NCBI GenBank assembly: GCA_963788305.1
Contig: CAWBGK010000015.1
Span: 83,950-147,949, forward strand
DNA: 64,000 nucleotides
Source: UTCFX2 sp963788305
GTDB lineage: Bacteria > Chloroflexota > Anaerolineae > Anaerolineales > UBA4823
Direction: 5' to 3'
In this document: in pieces, positions 8,790-18,935 of the stretch
Layout of the letters: every line of letters starts with the position of its first letter
Numbering within the stretch: the stretch's first letter is position 1
The notes under the pieces: generated by a model
The model's database searches: none
What the model was told of the DNA's origin: nothing
The model's input: only the letters and a program-made list of their open reading frames with translations
Made by a program: the position numbers and the translations under genes

Positions 8790-10677
8790 ATGAAGTCACG
8801 AATCATCCTGCGCGGCAGGGCGCTTTTCGTGATCGATCTGGTGTTGATCGTCATTGCGGCATTGGGCAGCTTTGCGCTGCGGACGGATTTAGGCCCGCTT
8901 TTTGTCTCCTACCTGCCTCAAGCCTATTGGTTGGTCGCGATCAGCCTGATCATCAAGCCGCTGATCTTCTATGCATATGGGCTTTACAGGCGGCTGTGGG
9001 TATACGCCAGCATTCAAGAGCTTAAGCTGATCATTGCGGCTGTCTCGACCGCATCCGTCGCAGTATCGCTCGTTGTTGTGATCCTCAGGGCAGTCGAATT
9101 ACTGCCTTTTTATCCGCGCAGTACGCTTCCGATCGATTGGCTGCTGACCTTGATCCTGATCGGCGGATTGAGGTTTTCGCTGAGGCTGATCTCTGATGCG
9201 CAGCAGACGCCGGGGGACGGCCGAAAAGCGGCGCCGGAGGGTTCTGATCGTCGGCGCAGGAGATGCAGGCGCGCTGGTGGTGCGCGAAATGCAGAAAAAC
9301 CCAGCTTTACGCCTCACCCCAGTCTGCTTCCTGGACGACAACCCAGATAAACAAAAACAGCAAATCCACGGCGTGCCGGTGATCGGAAAGATCAATGAAC
9401 TTGCCCGGACGGTTATGGTCCGGCGCATCCAGGAAGTGATCATCGCCATCCCGAGCGCACCGGGTCGGGTCATCCGCCAGGTGGCGGAAGTATGCCGGGC
9501 TCGAAATATCCCCTTCCGCACGATGCCAGGCATCTACGAGCTGATTGGCGGGAAGGTCAACGTCAACCGGCTCCGGGAAGTTGAGATCACTGACCTGCTC
9601 CGGCGCGAACCCACCCGGATTGACGAGCAGCTGATTGGATCGAGCCTGACGGGACGGCGGGTGATGGTCACCGGCGCAGGAGGCTCGATTGGACGAGAGC
9701 TTTGCCGCCAGGTTGCCCGCTGGAGTCCAACTTCACTGATCATGCTGGGGCACGGAGAAAACAGCATTGTGGAATCGATGCTGGAAATCCAGGAGAATTT
9801 TCCTGTGCTGCCTGTTCATCCGGTGATCGCTGACGTGAGAGACCTGGACCGGTTGAGCCTGGTTTTTGATGAGCTGCGCCCTGAGGTCGTCTTTCACACC
9901 GCCGCCCACAAGCACGTCCCACTGATGGAAGTTAATGTAGAGGACGCGGTCACGAACAACGTCCAGGGCACTCGAAACGTCGTCGAAGTCTCCCTGAATG
10001 ATGGGGTGGAACGGTTTGTGCTGATTTCGACAGATAAGGCGATCCGGCCTTCCAGCGTATATGGGGCCACGAAACGCCTGGGTGAGATGATCGTATTGGA
10101 TGCGGCGAACCGCTCGGGATTGGCCTTTTCTGTGGTGCGGTTTGGCAATGTCCTCGGCAGCCGGGGCAGCGTTGTGCCAAAATTCAAACGTCAGATTGCC
10201 AGCGGCGGCCCGGTAACAGTCACTCACCCAGACATGAAGCGATATTTTATGACGATCCCCGAAGCGGTTCATCTGGTCCTGCAGGCTTCTTCGATGGGCC
10301 AGGGAGGCGAAGTCTTCGTCTTGAACATGGGGGAGCAGGTGCGCATCCTTGACCTGGCGGAAGACCTGATCCGGCTTTCTGGCCTGGATCCTGGCAAGGA
10401 CATCGAGATCGAATATACCGGGATCCGGCCGGGAGAAAAATTGAGCGAAGAGCTCTGGGATCAGTGGGCACATTTTGAATCCACCGATCACCCGGATATC
10501 GTACTGCTGACTGAGGAGCAATTACTGAGCGGGGTTGAGCTGCAGGATACGGTCGATGAGCTGCTCCATCTGGCCCGAGAAGGCGATTCTAGCTCGATTG
10601 TGAAAATACTGGACGGATGCATCCCGGGTTCGGCTGTGCGGAGCATGCCGATGCCAGATATCACATCCTACATTTGA
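8790..10677 (+). CDS. CapD/WbpM-like nucleotide-sugar 4,6-dehydratase or epimerase
   Basis: About 628 residues, the length of WbpM/CapD-type membrane enzymes. Four N-terminal membrane helices (LFVIDLVLIVIAALGSFAL onwards) are followed by a CoA-binding-like domain (VLIVGAGDAGALVVREM) and a SDR domain: GAGGSIGRELCRQ for NAD(P), AHKHVPLME, and VYGATKRLGEM with the YxxxK catalytic pair. The closing IRPGEKLSEELW is typical. It makes a 6-deoxy or 4-keto amino sugar nucleotide for surface glycans. One frameshift near 9210 lies between the last membrane helix and the first Rossmann domain. It follows the sugar transferase by 3 nt in the same operon. Confidence 0.92.
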
Positions 10678-10735
10678 TCAGCAAATCAGAAAAAGTAGTT
10701 GAATCCCAACGACGAGGATCGTTTCGAGGTTTTGG

Positions 10736-11790
10736 ATGAGCGAAGTATCGCCCGATGAATGGGAAGAACACCTCGAAAATATTCCGTCAGCGCATATCCT
10801 GCAGACCCGGCGGTGGGGCGATCTGAAATCCAGCTTTGGTTGGAAAGCCCGCTATGTGATTTGCGAGAGGTCGAAGCCAGAAGCCAGCCTTGGAGCACAG
10901 GTCCTTTTCCGGCGGGCGCGATTTGGTTTCAGCGCGGGCTTATATTGCCAAGGGACCGCCCGGCTTCGATCCGACTTCGCATCCAATCAGCCCTGACCTT
11001 TGGAATTCGTTCATGGCGGAAATTGACCGACTTTGCCGAAGCGAGCGAGCGGTCTTTCTGAAAATCGAGCCAGATAGTTTGGGAGTCCTGCTCTGGGTCC
11101 TCCCAACATTCAGATTCGGTCCGACTTCAGCCGCCCCCTGACTTTCGACTCAGCTCGCAAACAATCCAACCGCCTCGCACGCTGGTTGTAGATTTGAAAG
11201 GCAGCGAAGACCAGCTGCTGGAGCGAATGAAGCAGAAGACGCGCTACAACATCCGCCTGGCTATTAAAAAAGGGGTGACGGTGCACAGCAGCGAGGACCT
11301 GCAGACTTTTCACCGCTTGATGACAATGACCGGGGAGCGGGACCTCTTTGGCGTTCACAGCCTGGATTACTACCAGCGGGCTTATCAGCTGTTTCGGCAG
11401 AAAGATAACTGCGTCATGCTGCTTGCTGAGCTCGATGGTCTTCCGCTGGCTGGATTAATGGCGTTCCGGCATGGGGAGCGGGCATGGTATTTTTATGGCG
11501 CTTCTTCGAATGAATTTCGTGAGCTGATGCCAGCATACTTACTGCAGTGGGAAGCAATGCGATGGGCGCGCGGCCATGGATGCAGCACGTACGATTTATG
11601 GGGGGTCCCGGACGAAGAAGAGCAGGTGCTCGAAGATCATTTCCTTACTCGCAGCGGCGATTTGTGGGGTGTTTATCGATTTAAACGCGGTTTTGGAGGA
11701 GAGCTGCGCCGGTCTCCGGGACCGTGGGACAGGGTCTACCGGACGTCGCTTTACGAGCTTTATCTAAGATGGTCACGGCGAACGGGATGA
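10736..11790 (+). CDS. FemAB-like peptidoglycan branch ligase, copy 1
   Basis: About 350 residues of the FemABX (GNAT-fold) family, which adds amino acids from aminoacyl-tRNA to the side chain of lipid-linked muropeptides. N-terminal HILQTRRWGDLKSSFGWKARY and C-terminal MKQKTRYNIRLAIKKGV, ELMPAYLLQWEAMRWARGHGCSTYDLWG are the family hallmarks. Two one-base insertions, near 10945 and 11130, break the gene; the piece DFRLSSQTIQPPRTLVVDLKG restores the link. GAGGT at 10726-10730 precedes the ATG. The stop overlaps the start of a second, homologous gene (ATGA at 11787-11790). The pair sits right after the polysaccharide genes. The exact amino acid added is not predictable. Confidence 0.88.
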
Positions 11791-12908
11791 AATTCAGCGT
11801 CGAGACCCAGGTTTCGCCCTCAGAATGGAACGCAACGGCCGCCAGGCTGCCTGGCGCGCATGTGCTTCAGACATTCGAGTGGGGTCAGGTTAAAGCCCGG
11901 ACTGGCTGGCGGCCGATTTTCTGCACCTGGAGCGAGGACGGTGGTGAGGCCCGAGCAGCAGCGCTTGTTCTGGAACGCAGCGCGGCTGTGCGAAGCCTGT
12001 CTTCAGGATTGCGCCTGCTGTATGTCCCGCGCGGCCCGCTCCTGGAATGGCAGGACGCCAGACTGCGCAGCCAGGTGCTGGATGATCTCAGGGACCTGAC
12101 CCACCGGCGCGGGGCGCTGTTTATCAAGATTGACCCGGACGTCTCGCTGGGAACTGGAATCCCCGGCACTGAAGATCAATTAGAGAAACCCGTTGGCCTG
12201 GACTTGATGAAGATTCTGAAAGAGGGAGGCTGGAGGTTTTCTGAGGAGCAAATCCAGTTCCGCAACACGATGCTGATCGACCTGAATCGCTCAGAAGAGC
12301 TGCTGCTGGCCGGGATGAAACAGAAGGCGCGCTATAATTTGCGCCTGGCCGAGCGAAAAGGAGTCTCGATCCGCCTTGCTGGGCAGGATGATTTTCCAGA
12401 GCTTTTCAGAATGTACGCCGAGACCTCGGTGCGCGACGGTTTTATCATCCGGGATGAAGGATACTACCGCACCGCCTGGACGACCATGAATGGTTCGGGA
12501 ATGGCTTTAACGCTGATCGCTGAAGTAGACGGTGAAGCCGTCGCAGGAATGATCGACTATTATTTTGCAGGAAAGGCCTGGTACATGCACGGGATGTCGC
12601 GAGCCGTGCACCGCGAAAAGATGCCTAACTACCTGCTGCAATGGGTAGCCATGCGCCGATTAAAGGCGCTTGGGGTGGAAACTTATGATTTATGGGGTGC
12701 GCCAGATATTTTTGATGAAAGCGATTCCCTTTGGGGAGTATACCGGTTTAAAGAAAGCCTGGGAGCTACCGTAAACCGCGGATTGGGGGCCTGGGATTTT
12801 CCGAGGTCTTTGGCGCTTTATAGAGTTTACACAAAGATCCTGCCGCGCCTGCTTGAGATCATGCGCCGGAGGGGTGCAGCCAGCACTCGCAGGACGGCAG
12901 GTGTATAG
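11787..12908 (+). CDS. FemAB-like peptidoglycan branch ligase, copy 2
   Basis: An intact 373-residue protein of the same FemABX family as its neighbour. It aligns along the whole length: HVLQTFEWGQVKARTGWRP, MKQKARYNLRLAERKGV, MIDYYFAGKAWYMHGMSR, KMPNYLLQWVAMRRLKALGVETYDLWGAPD. Start ATG 11787 is chosen because it overlaps the previous stop by 4 nt; upstream in-frame starts would run into copy 1. The two proteins are clearly diverged paralogues, so they probably add successive or different residues to the interpeptide bridge, as FemA and FemB do in staphylococci. A coiled-coil arm like that of staphylococcal FemA is not obvious. Confidence 0.9.
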   Translation: MKFSVETQVSPSEWNATAARLPGAHVLQTFEWGQVKARTGWRPIFCTWSEDGGEARAAALVLERSAAVRSLSSGLRLLYVPRGPLLEWQDARLRSQVLDDLRDLTHRRGALFIKIDPDVSLGTGIPGTEDQLEKPVGLDLMKILKEGGWRFSEEQIQFRNTMLIDLNRSEELLLAGMKQKARYNLRLAERKGVSIRLAGQDDFPELFRMYAETSVRDGFIIRDEGYYRTAWTTMNGSGMALTLIAEVDGEAVAGMIDYYFAGKAWYMHGMSRAVHREKMPNYLLQWVAMRRLKALGVETYDLWGAPDIFDESDSLWGVYRFKESLGATVNRGLGAWDFPRSLALYRVYTKILPRLLEIMRRRGAASTRRTAGV

Positions 12909-12943
12909 GTGAATCCAGTTTCACATGATTAGAAGGGACTGAC

Positions 12944-13933
12944 ATGAAACAAATACCTCGTTTGAATTTTGCCCATCTCCCGACACCGGTGGAGCCGATG
13001 CCCCGGCTTACAGCGCTGCTTGGCGGGCCGAAACTTCTGGTTAAACGGGATGACCAGACCGGGCTGGCGATGGGCGGAAATAAGACCCGCAAGCTTGAGT
13101 TCCTTGTCGCAGAAGCCCAGGCAAATGGCGCCCGGACGCTGATCACTGCCGGAGCGCTGCAGTCCAATCACTGCCGGCAGACGGCTGCCGCGGCAGCCCG
13201 ATATGGTTTTGGGTGCATCCTGGTGTTGTATCCAGCGGGCGACCAGGCAGACTCGGCTGATCAGGCGTCACACCGATCGGCCAATCTGCTGCTCGACGGT
13301 TTGCTCGGAGCAGAAATTATCCACACCAGACGCAATCTACGCGACCAGACTTTGAAGGAGGCCTTTCAGACAGCCTGGGATGCCGGCCGACGGCCTTATA
13401 TGATCCCATACGGCGGCTCAAACGTCACCGGTGCAGCTTCTTATGTGTACGCAATGGAGGAATTTCTTTCCCAACGACCCACCGCCGACTGGATCGTGTT
13501 CCCTTCGTCGTCTGGGGGAACACAGGCAGGCCTGGCGCTGGGGGCGCGCTTGTTTGGGTATTCGGGCAGAGTCCTTGGCATCAGCGTGGATGAGCCAAGG
13601 GATGTGCTGAAAGAGCGTGTGGCCAAGCTGGCTACTGAGACGGCGGATTTTCTTGGCGAAAGCCTGAAACTGAACCCGGACGATATCCCTGTCAACGCCG
13701 ACTACCTGGGCGGTGGATACGGCGTGATGGGGCCGGCCGAGCGGGAGGCGATCGAATTGTTTGCCCGCCAGGAAGCGCTGCTGCTTGACCCGGTTTACAC
13801 GGGACGCGCCGCGGCAGGACTGATTGACCTCGTCCGAAGGGGCTTTTTCTCAGTTCAAGACAGGGTGCTGTTCTGGCATACCGGTGGTACGCCGGCGCTG
13901 TTCGCAGACGCTTACCGCGAACAGCTGAGCTAG
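12944..13933 (+). CDS. D-cysteine desulfhydrase / ACC deaminase family PLP enzyme
   Basis: An intact 329-residue fold-type II PLP enzyme. The lysine that forms the Schiff base is in MGGNKTRKLEFL, followed by ITAGALQSNHCRQTAAAA, and the phosphate-binding loop is FPSSSGGTQAGLALG. The C-terminal FWHTGGTPALFA is typical of D-cysteine desulfhydrase and 1-aminocyclopropane-1-carboxylate deaminase. The first converts D-cysteine to pyruvate, sulfide and ammonia through an aminoacrylate, which would fit with RidA in the same window. Discriminating between the two by eye is unsafe. AGAAGGGA lies before the ATG. The gene converges with the adenylate cyclase gene, with only 4 nt between the two stops. 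Confidence 0.9.
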   Translation: MKQIPRLNFAHLPTPVEPMPRLTALLGGPKLLVKRDDQTGLAMGGNKTRKLEFLVAEAQANGARTLITAGALQSNHCRQTAAAAARYGFGCILVLYPAGDQADSADQASHRSANLLLDGLLGAEIIHTRRNLRDQTLKEAFQTAWDAGRRPYMIPYGGSNVTGAASYVYAMEEFLSQRPTADWIVFPSSSGGTQAGLALGARLFGYSGRVLGISVDEPRDVLKERVAKLATETADFLGESLKLNPDDIPVNADYLGGGYGVMGPAEREAIELFARQEALLLDPVYTGRAAAGLIDLVRRGFFSVQDRVLFWHTGGTPALFADAYREQLS

Positions 13934-13937
13934 CAGA

Positions 13938-15505
13938 TTACCGTAAGCCAAGCACTTCTAACACGACGACCGGCTCGCGCTTGCCTTTGGCTATGATGGA
14001 CTCAACCGGCCTGGCGTCGATCTGATCGGCTACCAGCCTGTAAGCGAACTCACTGATCAGGATCTGGCCGCCTTTCGAATTCTCCTGGATGCGCTTGGCG
14101 GTATTGACGCTGTCGCCGATCGCAGTATACTCAAGCCTTTTTTCGGTCCCGACCAGACCTAAAACCGCGTCGCCAAAGTGGATTCCAACCCCAAAGGAAA
14201 GCCGCTGTTCCGGCTGCAGCTCCTGGCTCAGGCGCTCGATCCTGGAGCGCAGGTCCAGCGCGGCATGAACAGCCCGGAGGGTATGATCCGGCTGGGGGAT
14301 TGGAGCGTTGAACCAGGCCATGACCGCATCACCTAAGAACTTATCGATCGTGCCTTCCTGGGCCAGGATGGCATCTGCGGCGGCAGCCAGGTAGCGGTTA
14401 AGAATTGAAACCAGCTCTTCAGGAGTTACCTGCTCGCTGAAATGGGTAAATCCGCGGATATCTGCGAACAGCGCTGTGATCTGAGAACGGGTGCCGCCGA
14501 GCTGGAGCTGATCCGGGTTTAGCTGGCGGATCACAGCGGGTGAAACCATCCGCTCGAACAGCCGTCTCTGTGCTTCCAGACGTTTTTTCTCAGTCAGGTC
14601 GTCGAGCACGATTGCGACACCCTGGGTTGTATGCGAGGCATCTTTAAGGGGGAAAGGTTGATGCTGAGCGACATGTCTCCCCGTGAAGGCGAGCAAATGT
14701 TCAGCTCGCGTCCGACGACGATCTCGTCCGTCAGCTGAACAGCGTCAATCTCAGTAAATAGGTCCTGGGTCAAGTTGTCGCAAGAAGTTGGAAGGAGGAC
14801 ATCTTCCAGGTTATGCCCGACAGCGACGGAGGAGTTCAAGCTCTCCTAAGATCGTCTTTGCCGCCCGGTTGCAGAGCGAAATTTTATGGTTGGTGTCCGT
14901 GGTGATCACTCCGCTGGCAATTGAAGCGAAGACATTATCCATCAGGTTTTAAGCTCAGTCACCTCCGCCAGAGTGCGGCGGACGGACTCGAACAACCGGG
15001 CATTCTCCAATGCGACCGCAGCATGGTTGGCAAAGGTCGTGAGCAGATCGCGCTCCGGGTCGGAGAAGATACCCGTGCGGATGCGGTTATCCACATAGAT
15101 AACACCGGTCAGCTCGCCTTTCACTTTCAGCGGGACGCAAAGGATGGAGCGCAGATTAAACATGATGATGCTTTGGTGACCGTCAAAGCGAGGGTCTTCC
15201 TGGGCATTCGTCGTTAACACCGGCTGACCATCGCTGACCACTCGATCAATGATCGTCCGGCTGATCGCAAACTCGGAAGGATCGAGAGAGTTCTGCTCCC
15301 AGTTCCGGGCGATCGGTGTGATAAATTCGCCGTCTTCGCCGCGAAGCATTAAGAATCCGCGTTCTGCTTGCATCAAGCGGATGATGTTATCCATCACGAT
15401 GCGCAGGACTTCATCCAGGTCGAGGGTGGAGTTGATCGCCTGGATCACATCATTCAACGCTGATTGTCTCTCAGTTGTTAACATCTCTGCTACACCTTTG
15501 TTCAA
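13938..15505 (-). CDS. GAF-PAS-class III adenylate/guanylate cyclase (frameshifted)
   Basis: About 521 residues. Residues 1-185: GAF domain (INSTLDLDEVLRIVMDNI, ILCVPLKVKGELTGVIYVDNR). Then a PAS-like domain (MDNVFASIASGVITTDTNHKI). Residues about 315-520: class III cyclase domain with the metal aspartates in ALFADIRGFTHFSE and DKFLGDAVMAWFN, and RLEYTAIGDSVNTAKRI near the transition-state residues. The lysine in TIDKFLGD favours ATP as substrate, so cAMP is the likely product. There is no membrane segment. Three indels (near 14940, 14835 and 14650) join the pieces. The start TTG 15505 overlaps the upstream stop (TTGA); an ATG seven codons on, after AAAGGTG, is an alternative. Probably co-expressed with the transglutaminase gene. 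Confidence 0.85.
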
Positions 15506-18037
15506 GAGTTAGAACGGGTCCGCTTCAGATCGGATTGGACGAGCCAATCCGGGCGATCTGGTTTTTGGATCCGTTTGAGTGAATTCTTCAAGAATGCTTT
15601 CCATGAAAGCATGCGGATATCCCTTGCGGAACGTTGAGCAAGGGCCAAATCGACAGGTCTTTCGCTGAAAGTCCCGATCTGGTACTGGCGCACGAGCTCT
15701 CTGGCGGGAGCGTCCGCTGGCGGGAGGATCCGGCCCAGCGTTTCTGCCCGTTCAGAAGGGGTATCGGTCAGCATTGGGGGGCTGCCAGAAAGGTTCAATC
15801 CTCGATTGATCTCGAGATATGCCTGCGAAAGAAGCGGAAGCTCCGAGCGGCGAGCCCAACGCTGGATAAATTGAGGAGGCTGCAGGCCAAGTTTTATGAT
15901 CCAGCGTTCAATCAAGAGCGGTAAGGCGGGCAACCTGATGGGACTTAGGTGCTGGAGCGGCTTGCAGTTTTAAAATCCAACGTCTTACCGGCGGCGGGGT
16001 TTCTATGCCCAATCTTATGAAGATTGACTCGAGAATTGTGGGTGCATCTGGCAGACCCAGAAGAGGTAGAAATCGCAGGCTGTAAGACCAATAAGGCGAT
16101 CCCGGCAGCAAGGAGGGCGAACCAGGCAGACCTGGCGAAGCAAGTTTGGCCGGGTAGAGACTGACGCCGATTGAGCAGCCTGATTTCGCAGGAGCTCCAT
16201 CTGCTGGCGCTTGTCTTCCCGAAGAGCTTCCAATTCCTGCGCTTCGGTAAGATTACTCAATGCAGCACCGGCGTTGATTCTGCTGTCTGGCGATTTCCGG
16301 TTGAGAGGCAGTTGGCTCAAACTCCACCCAACCCAGGTCGGGAAAATAGACTTCCGGCCAGGCGTGCGAATCGCGCTGGCGGACGATGAAAACCTTCGCT
16401 TCTGGAGGTTTATTGCCTTCGTTTTCAACGACCTGCTCACCCTGGGCAAAACCAACAGCGTATCGCGCCGGGATACCGAGAGATCGAAGCAGAATGACCT
16501 GTGCTGATGCGTAATAGTTGCAGAAACCGGATTTTGATTCGAACAAAAACCAATCGATCGGCTCTACCCGTGCAGGCGGGGCTTCTGCCAGGAAGGGAAC
16601 GTAGCGGATATTTTCGCGCAAATAGCGTGTTATCGCAGCTGCCTTGTCATAAGGGGTATCCAACCCCGCGGTGATTTGTTCGGCCAGGGCGATGGTGCGG
16701 GGAGTGATCGAATCCGGCAGCTGTAGATAACGGTCACGGATCCATGCCGGGTAATCAGATCCCGACCGGCGCAACATCTCTACCGGTGCGGCGCTGACCG
16801 ATGTGAGGACATCATAACGTTCGCCAGGTCCAACCGGAGCAGCAGCCAGATAAGTCACGAAATCAATCGTCCCATCTGGATTTTCTCCATATTCCAGATC
16901 GCCAGCGCGGCTGACCCACAGGGGTTGGGAAGGCATGAAAAGCGTGGTGAGATTGGCTGCGCTGAAAATGTAGTACTGAGCCAGCCAGCGCTGCACTCCG
17001 GTTTCAACCGGCATTTCCCCGGTCGCCGGGTCAAACGGTTGGCTGTTCTCCATGGTCGATCGCCAAATGCCATGTTGATAGCTGTCAAAGACCCGCGCCC
17101 GCCAGTATAGACGCACTTCAGGCGGCGTTGTGATGGGAGCGAAGGCATGAAAAATCTGATTATCGCTGAGCTGAGCGCCGCGTCCTAAGGTGGAAGTGGA
17201 ACTGTAAACCGTTGTGTAAGAGAAGATCGTGGCCTTCAACGAAGCGAATGCGTTTTCAAAGTTGTTAATGGTTTCATTCCAGGCATCTTGGACAGGTCGC
17301 CATGCCCGGCGAGCTTCAGGCAGGGCATTGGCCATGGCAGGCGCAGTCCAGGCGAGGATCACGATCACAAATACAATGAAAATGGTATACCGCACAAAAT
17401 CCAGGCTGATGTGAGGAGGCAGAGTGGTGCGGATTTCACGCCAGCGGCTCTGGCGGTGGTTGAATGTCATCCGAGCGACCAGGATTAACGCAAAGAAAAG
17501 GTACGCTGCCAGGTACCAGACCCGATCTGCGACAGCGGAATCGAACGAATGGATGATAAACAGGGCCAGCCCGCCGGGCAGGATAGCCAGCCATGGGTCT
17601 CCGCGTCGAACCAGGATATAACTGGAGAAGACTGCGATCACCCAGAAAAGTAAAAAAAAGATGATCAGGAACAGCAGAGAATCGCTCACTGGCTCTCGAT
17701 AGGCAAGCTGAGAGAGGATGATCTGCAGCCTGTTCATCAGGATGATGATCCGCTCTGACCACGAATAAGCCGCCGGCAGGGTGAGGCCAAGCTGCCACGG
17801 AATCGCAAATAGCCCATAGATGAAGGCAAAAATGACTGTTGTTCTTGGTGAAAATCTGCTTAAGCCAAGCAAGAAACCAGCGATCACGCCAAAGAAGGCC
17901 AGGGTCTGGACGATAGAAAGATGACCGGTCCAATCCGTTGCTACAAGCCTGGATGCAGAAATGAGCATGGCTGCCATCAGCAGCAGCGCGGATGCGGCAT
18001 CCCACCATCGAATTGGATTAGATCGAGAGTTGCTCAT
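15502..18037 (-). CDS. Membrane transglutaminase-like protein (TgpA type, frameshifted)
   Basis: About 845 residues. Six or so N-terminal membrane helices (ASALLLMAAMLISASRLV and following) are followed by a large external part and a transglutaminase core with the Cys-His-Asp triad: SKSGFCNYYASAQVILL, QRDSHAWPEVYFPDLGW. The C-terminal 240 residues (AALSNLTEAQELEALREDK, RWILKLQAAPAPKSHQ, WARRSELPLLSQAYLEINRGL) resemble the DUF4129-like tail of TgpA proteins. Family members are thought to be cell-surface thiol peptidases or cross-linkers. The first 594 codons are unbroken; three indels near 16255, 16110 and 15930 affect the tail. The 4-nt overlap with the downstream cyclase gene suggests translational coupling. 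Confidence 0.85.
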
Positions 18038-18426
18038 AATCAGACAAAACAGACCAACATTAGTCCTTCTGCTGTAGTTTATAACACACTATCTCAAACA
18101 GGGAAAGGCTTTATTGGCGAGCAGGACTTGCAGGCAGTAAAGATGTGGCTGGTGGTGACTTTTTCGCTTGAGAAAACTGATGCGATTCCAGAGTTTACCG
18201 CAATCCAGGCTCGTTGCATAGAATAGAATCGGTTATTAACCCAGGTCTAAAGAACGGTGTCGGTTTATTCCTTAATGCAGGACAACAGCTCAGAGAAGGT
18301 GAAGAGAGCTTGAGGCCCGATTGTGTTAGGGAACGATTAAAATATGGTAAAATTTCCAAAATTGCCCCCCAAAAGAAGGGGATTTGTATTTCAAATTTCA
18401 AAAATCTCGCCCCGACAGGAGAATAA
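18038..18426 (+). promoter_or_regulatory. Divergent intergenic region before nuoA
   Basis: A 389-nt region without a convincing gene, between the transglutaminase gene and nuoA. For the minus gene, TTATAA (18079-18084, read in reverse) could be a -10 about 45 nt before its ATG. For nuoA, an AT-rich stretch at 18337-18353 contains TAAAAT boxes; TTGTGT (18321-18326) lies 16 nt before TATGGT (18343-18348). The leader ends with a C6 run and GGGG, then the ACAGGAG ribosome-binding site. A 70-codon open frame (18214-18426) touching nuoA shows no recognisable features. Confidence 0.4.
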
Positions 18427-18786
18427 ATGGTTACACAAGACTGGTTATTTGTAGGGATATTCTTGCTGTTGGCTCCAGCTTTACCAGCGATCGCCCTGCT
18501 GATCCCGCGGTTGATTGCTCCCAGAAAACCTAATCCGATCAAGATGCAGACTTATGAATGCGGAATTGAGACAGTCGGTGCTTCCTGGGTGCAATTCAAA
18601 GTTCAATATTACATCTTCGCACTGGTCTTTTTGATCTTTGACGTGGAAATGGTATTTTTATTTCCGTGGGCAGCAGCATTTGACCAATTGCCTTTGTATG
18701 CGGTGTTTGAGGGCGTTTTATTCGTCTTGATTCTGGTTGCTGGACTGATATACGCCTGGCGTAAAGGCGCGCTACAATGGGATTAG
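18427..18786 (+). CDS. nuoA: NADH-quinone oxidoreductase subunit A
   Basis: 119 residues, the usual length for the small ND3-type membrane subunit of complex I. Three membrane helices: FVGIFLLLAPALPAIALLIP, VQYYIFALVFLIFDVEMVF and YAVFEGVLFVLILVAGLIYAW. The loop KMQTYECGIETVG carries the conserved Cys near the quinone site that changes accessibility in the active/deactive transition, and FDVEMVFLFPWA is the strongest family motif. ACAGGAG precedes the ATG. It is the first gene of a cluster that has only membrane-arm subunits; the usual next genes nuoB, nuoC and nuoD are absent and nuoH follows after 149 nt. Confidence 0.96.
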   Translation: MVTQDWLFVGIFLLLAPALPAIALLIPRLIAPRKPNPIKMQTYECGIETVGASWVQFKVQYYIFALVFLIFDVEMVFLFPWAAAFDQLPLYAVFEGVLFVLILVAGLIYAWRKGALQWD

Positions 18787-18839
18787 ACCCGGAATTGAGC
18801 CAGGCTGGTGGATATTTGGTTCTGGGAAACTCAAAATTG

Positions 18840-18870
18840 AAAAGGCTGCAGGAGATGTCCTCAGCCTTTT
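18840..18870 (+). terminator. Hairpin with T tail between nuoA and nuoH
   Basis: AAAAGGCTG (18840-18848) pairs with CAGCCTTTT (18862-18870), and inside it AGGA (18850-18853) pairs with TCCT (18858-18861) around the tetraloop GATG. One C at 18849 is bulged. The stem ends in TTTT, so it looks like an intrinsic terminator or attenuator. It lies in the 149-nt gap between nuoA and nuoH, so it could lower transcription of the rest of the cluster or protect the nuoA mRNA end. Confidence 0.6.
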
Positions 18871-18935
18871 GGTTGTTAATCGCCGGGATGATTGGCGAAG
18901 ACAATGGTACTGCTGAACGATAGAGGAGATTAGGA

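Noticed and set aside
18214..18426. 70-codon open frame touching nuoA
   Set aside because: No ribosome-binding site, no known motif, and it lies across the likely nuoA promoter.
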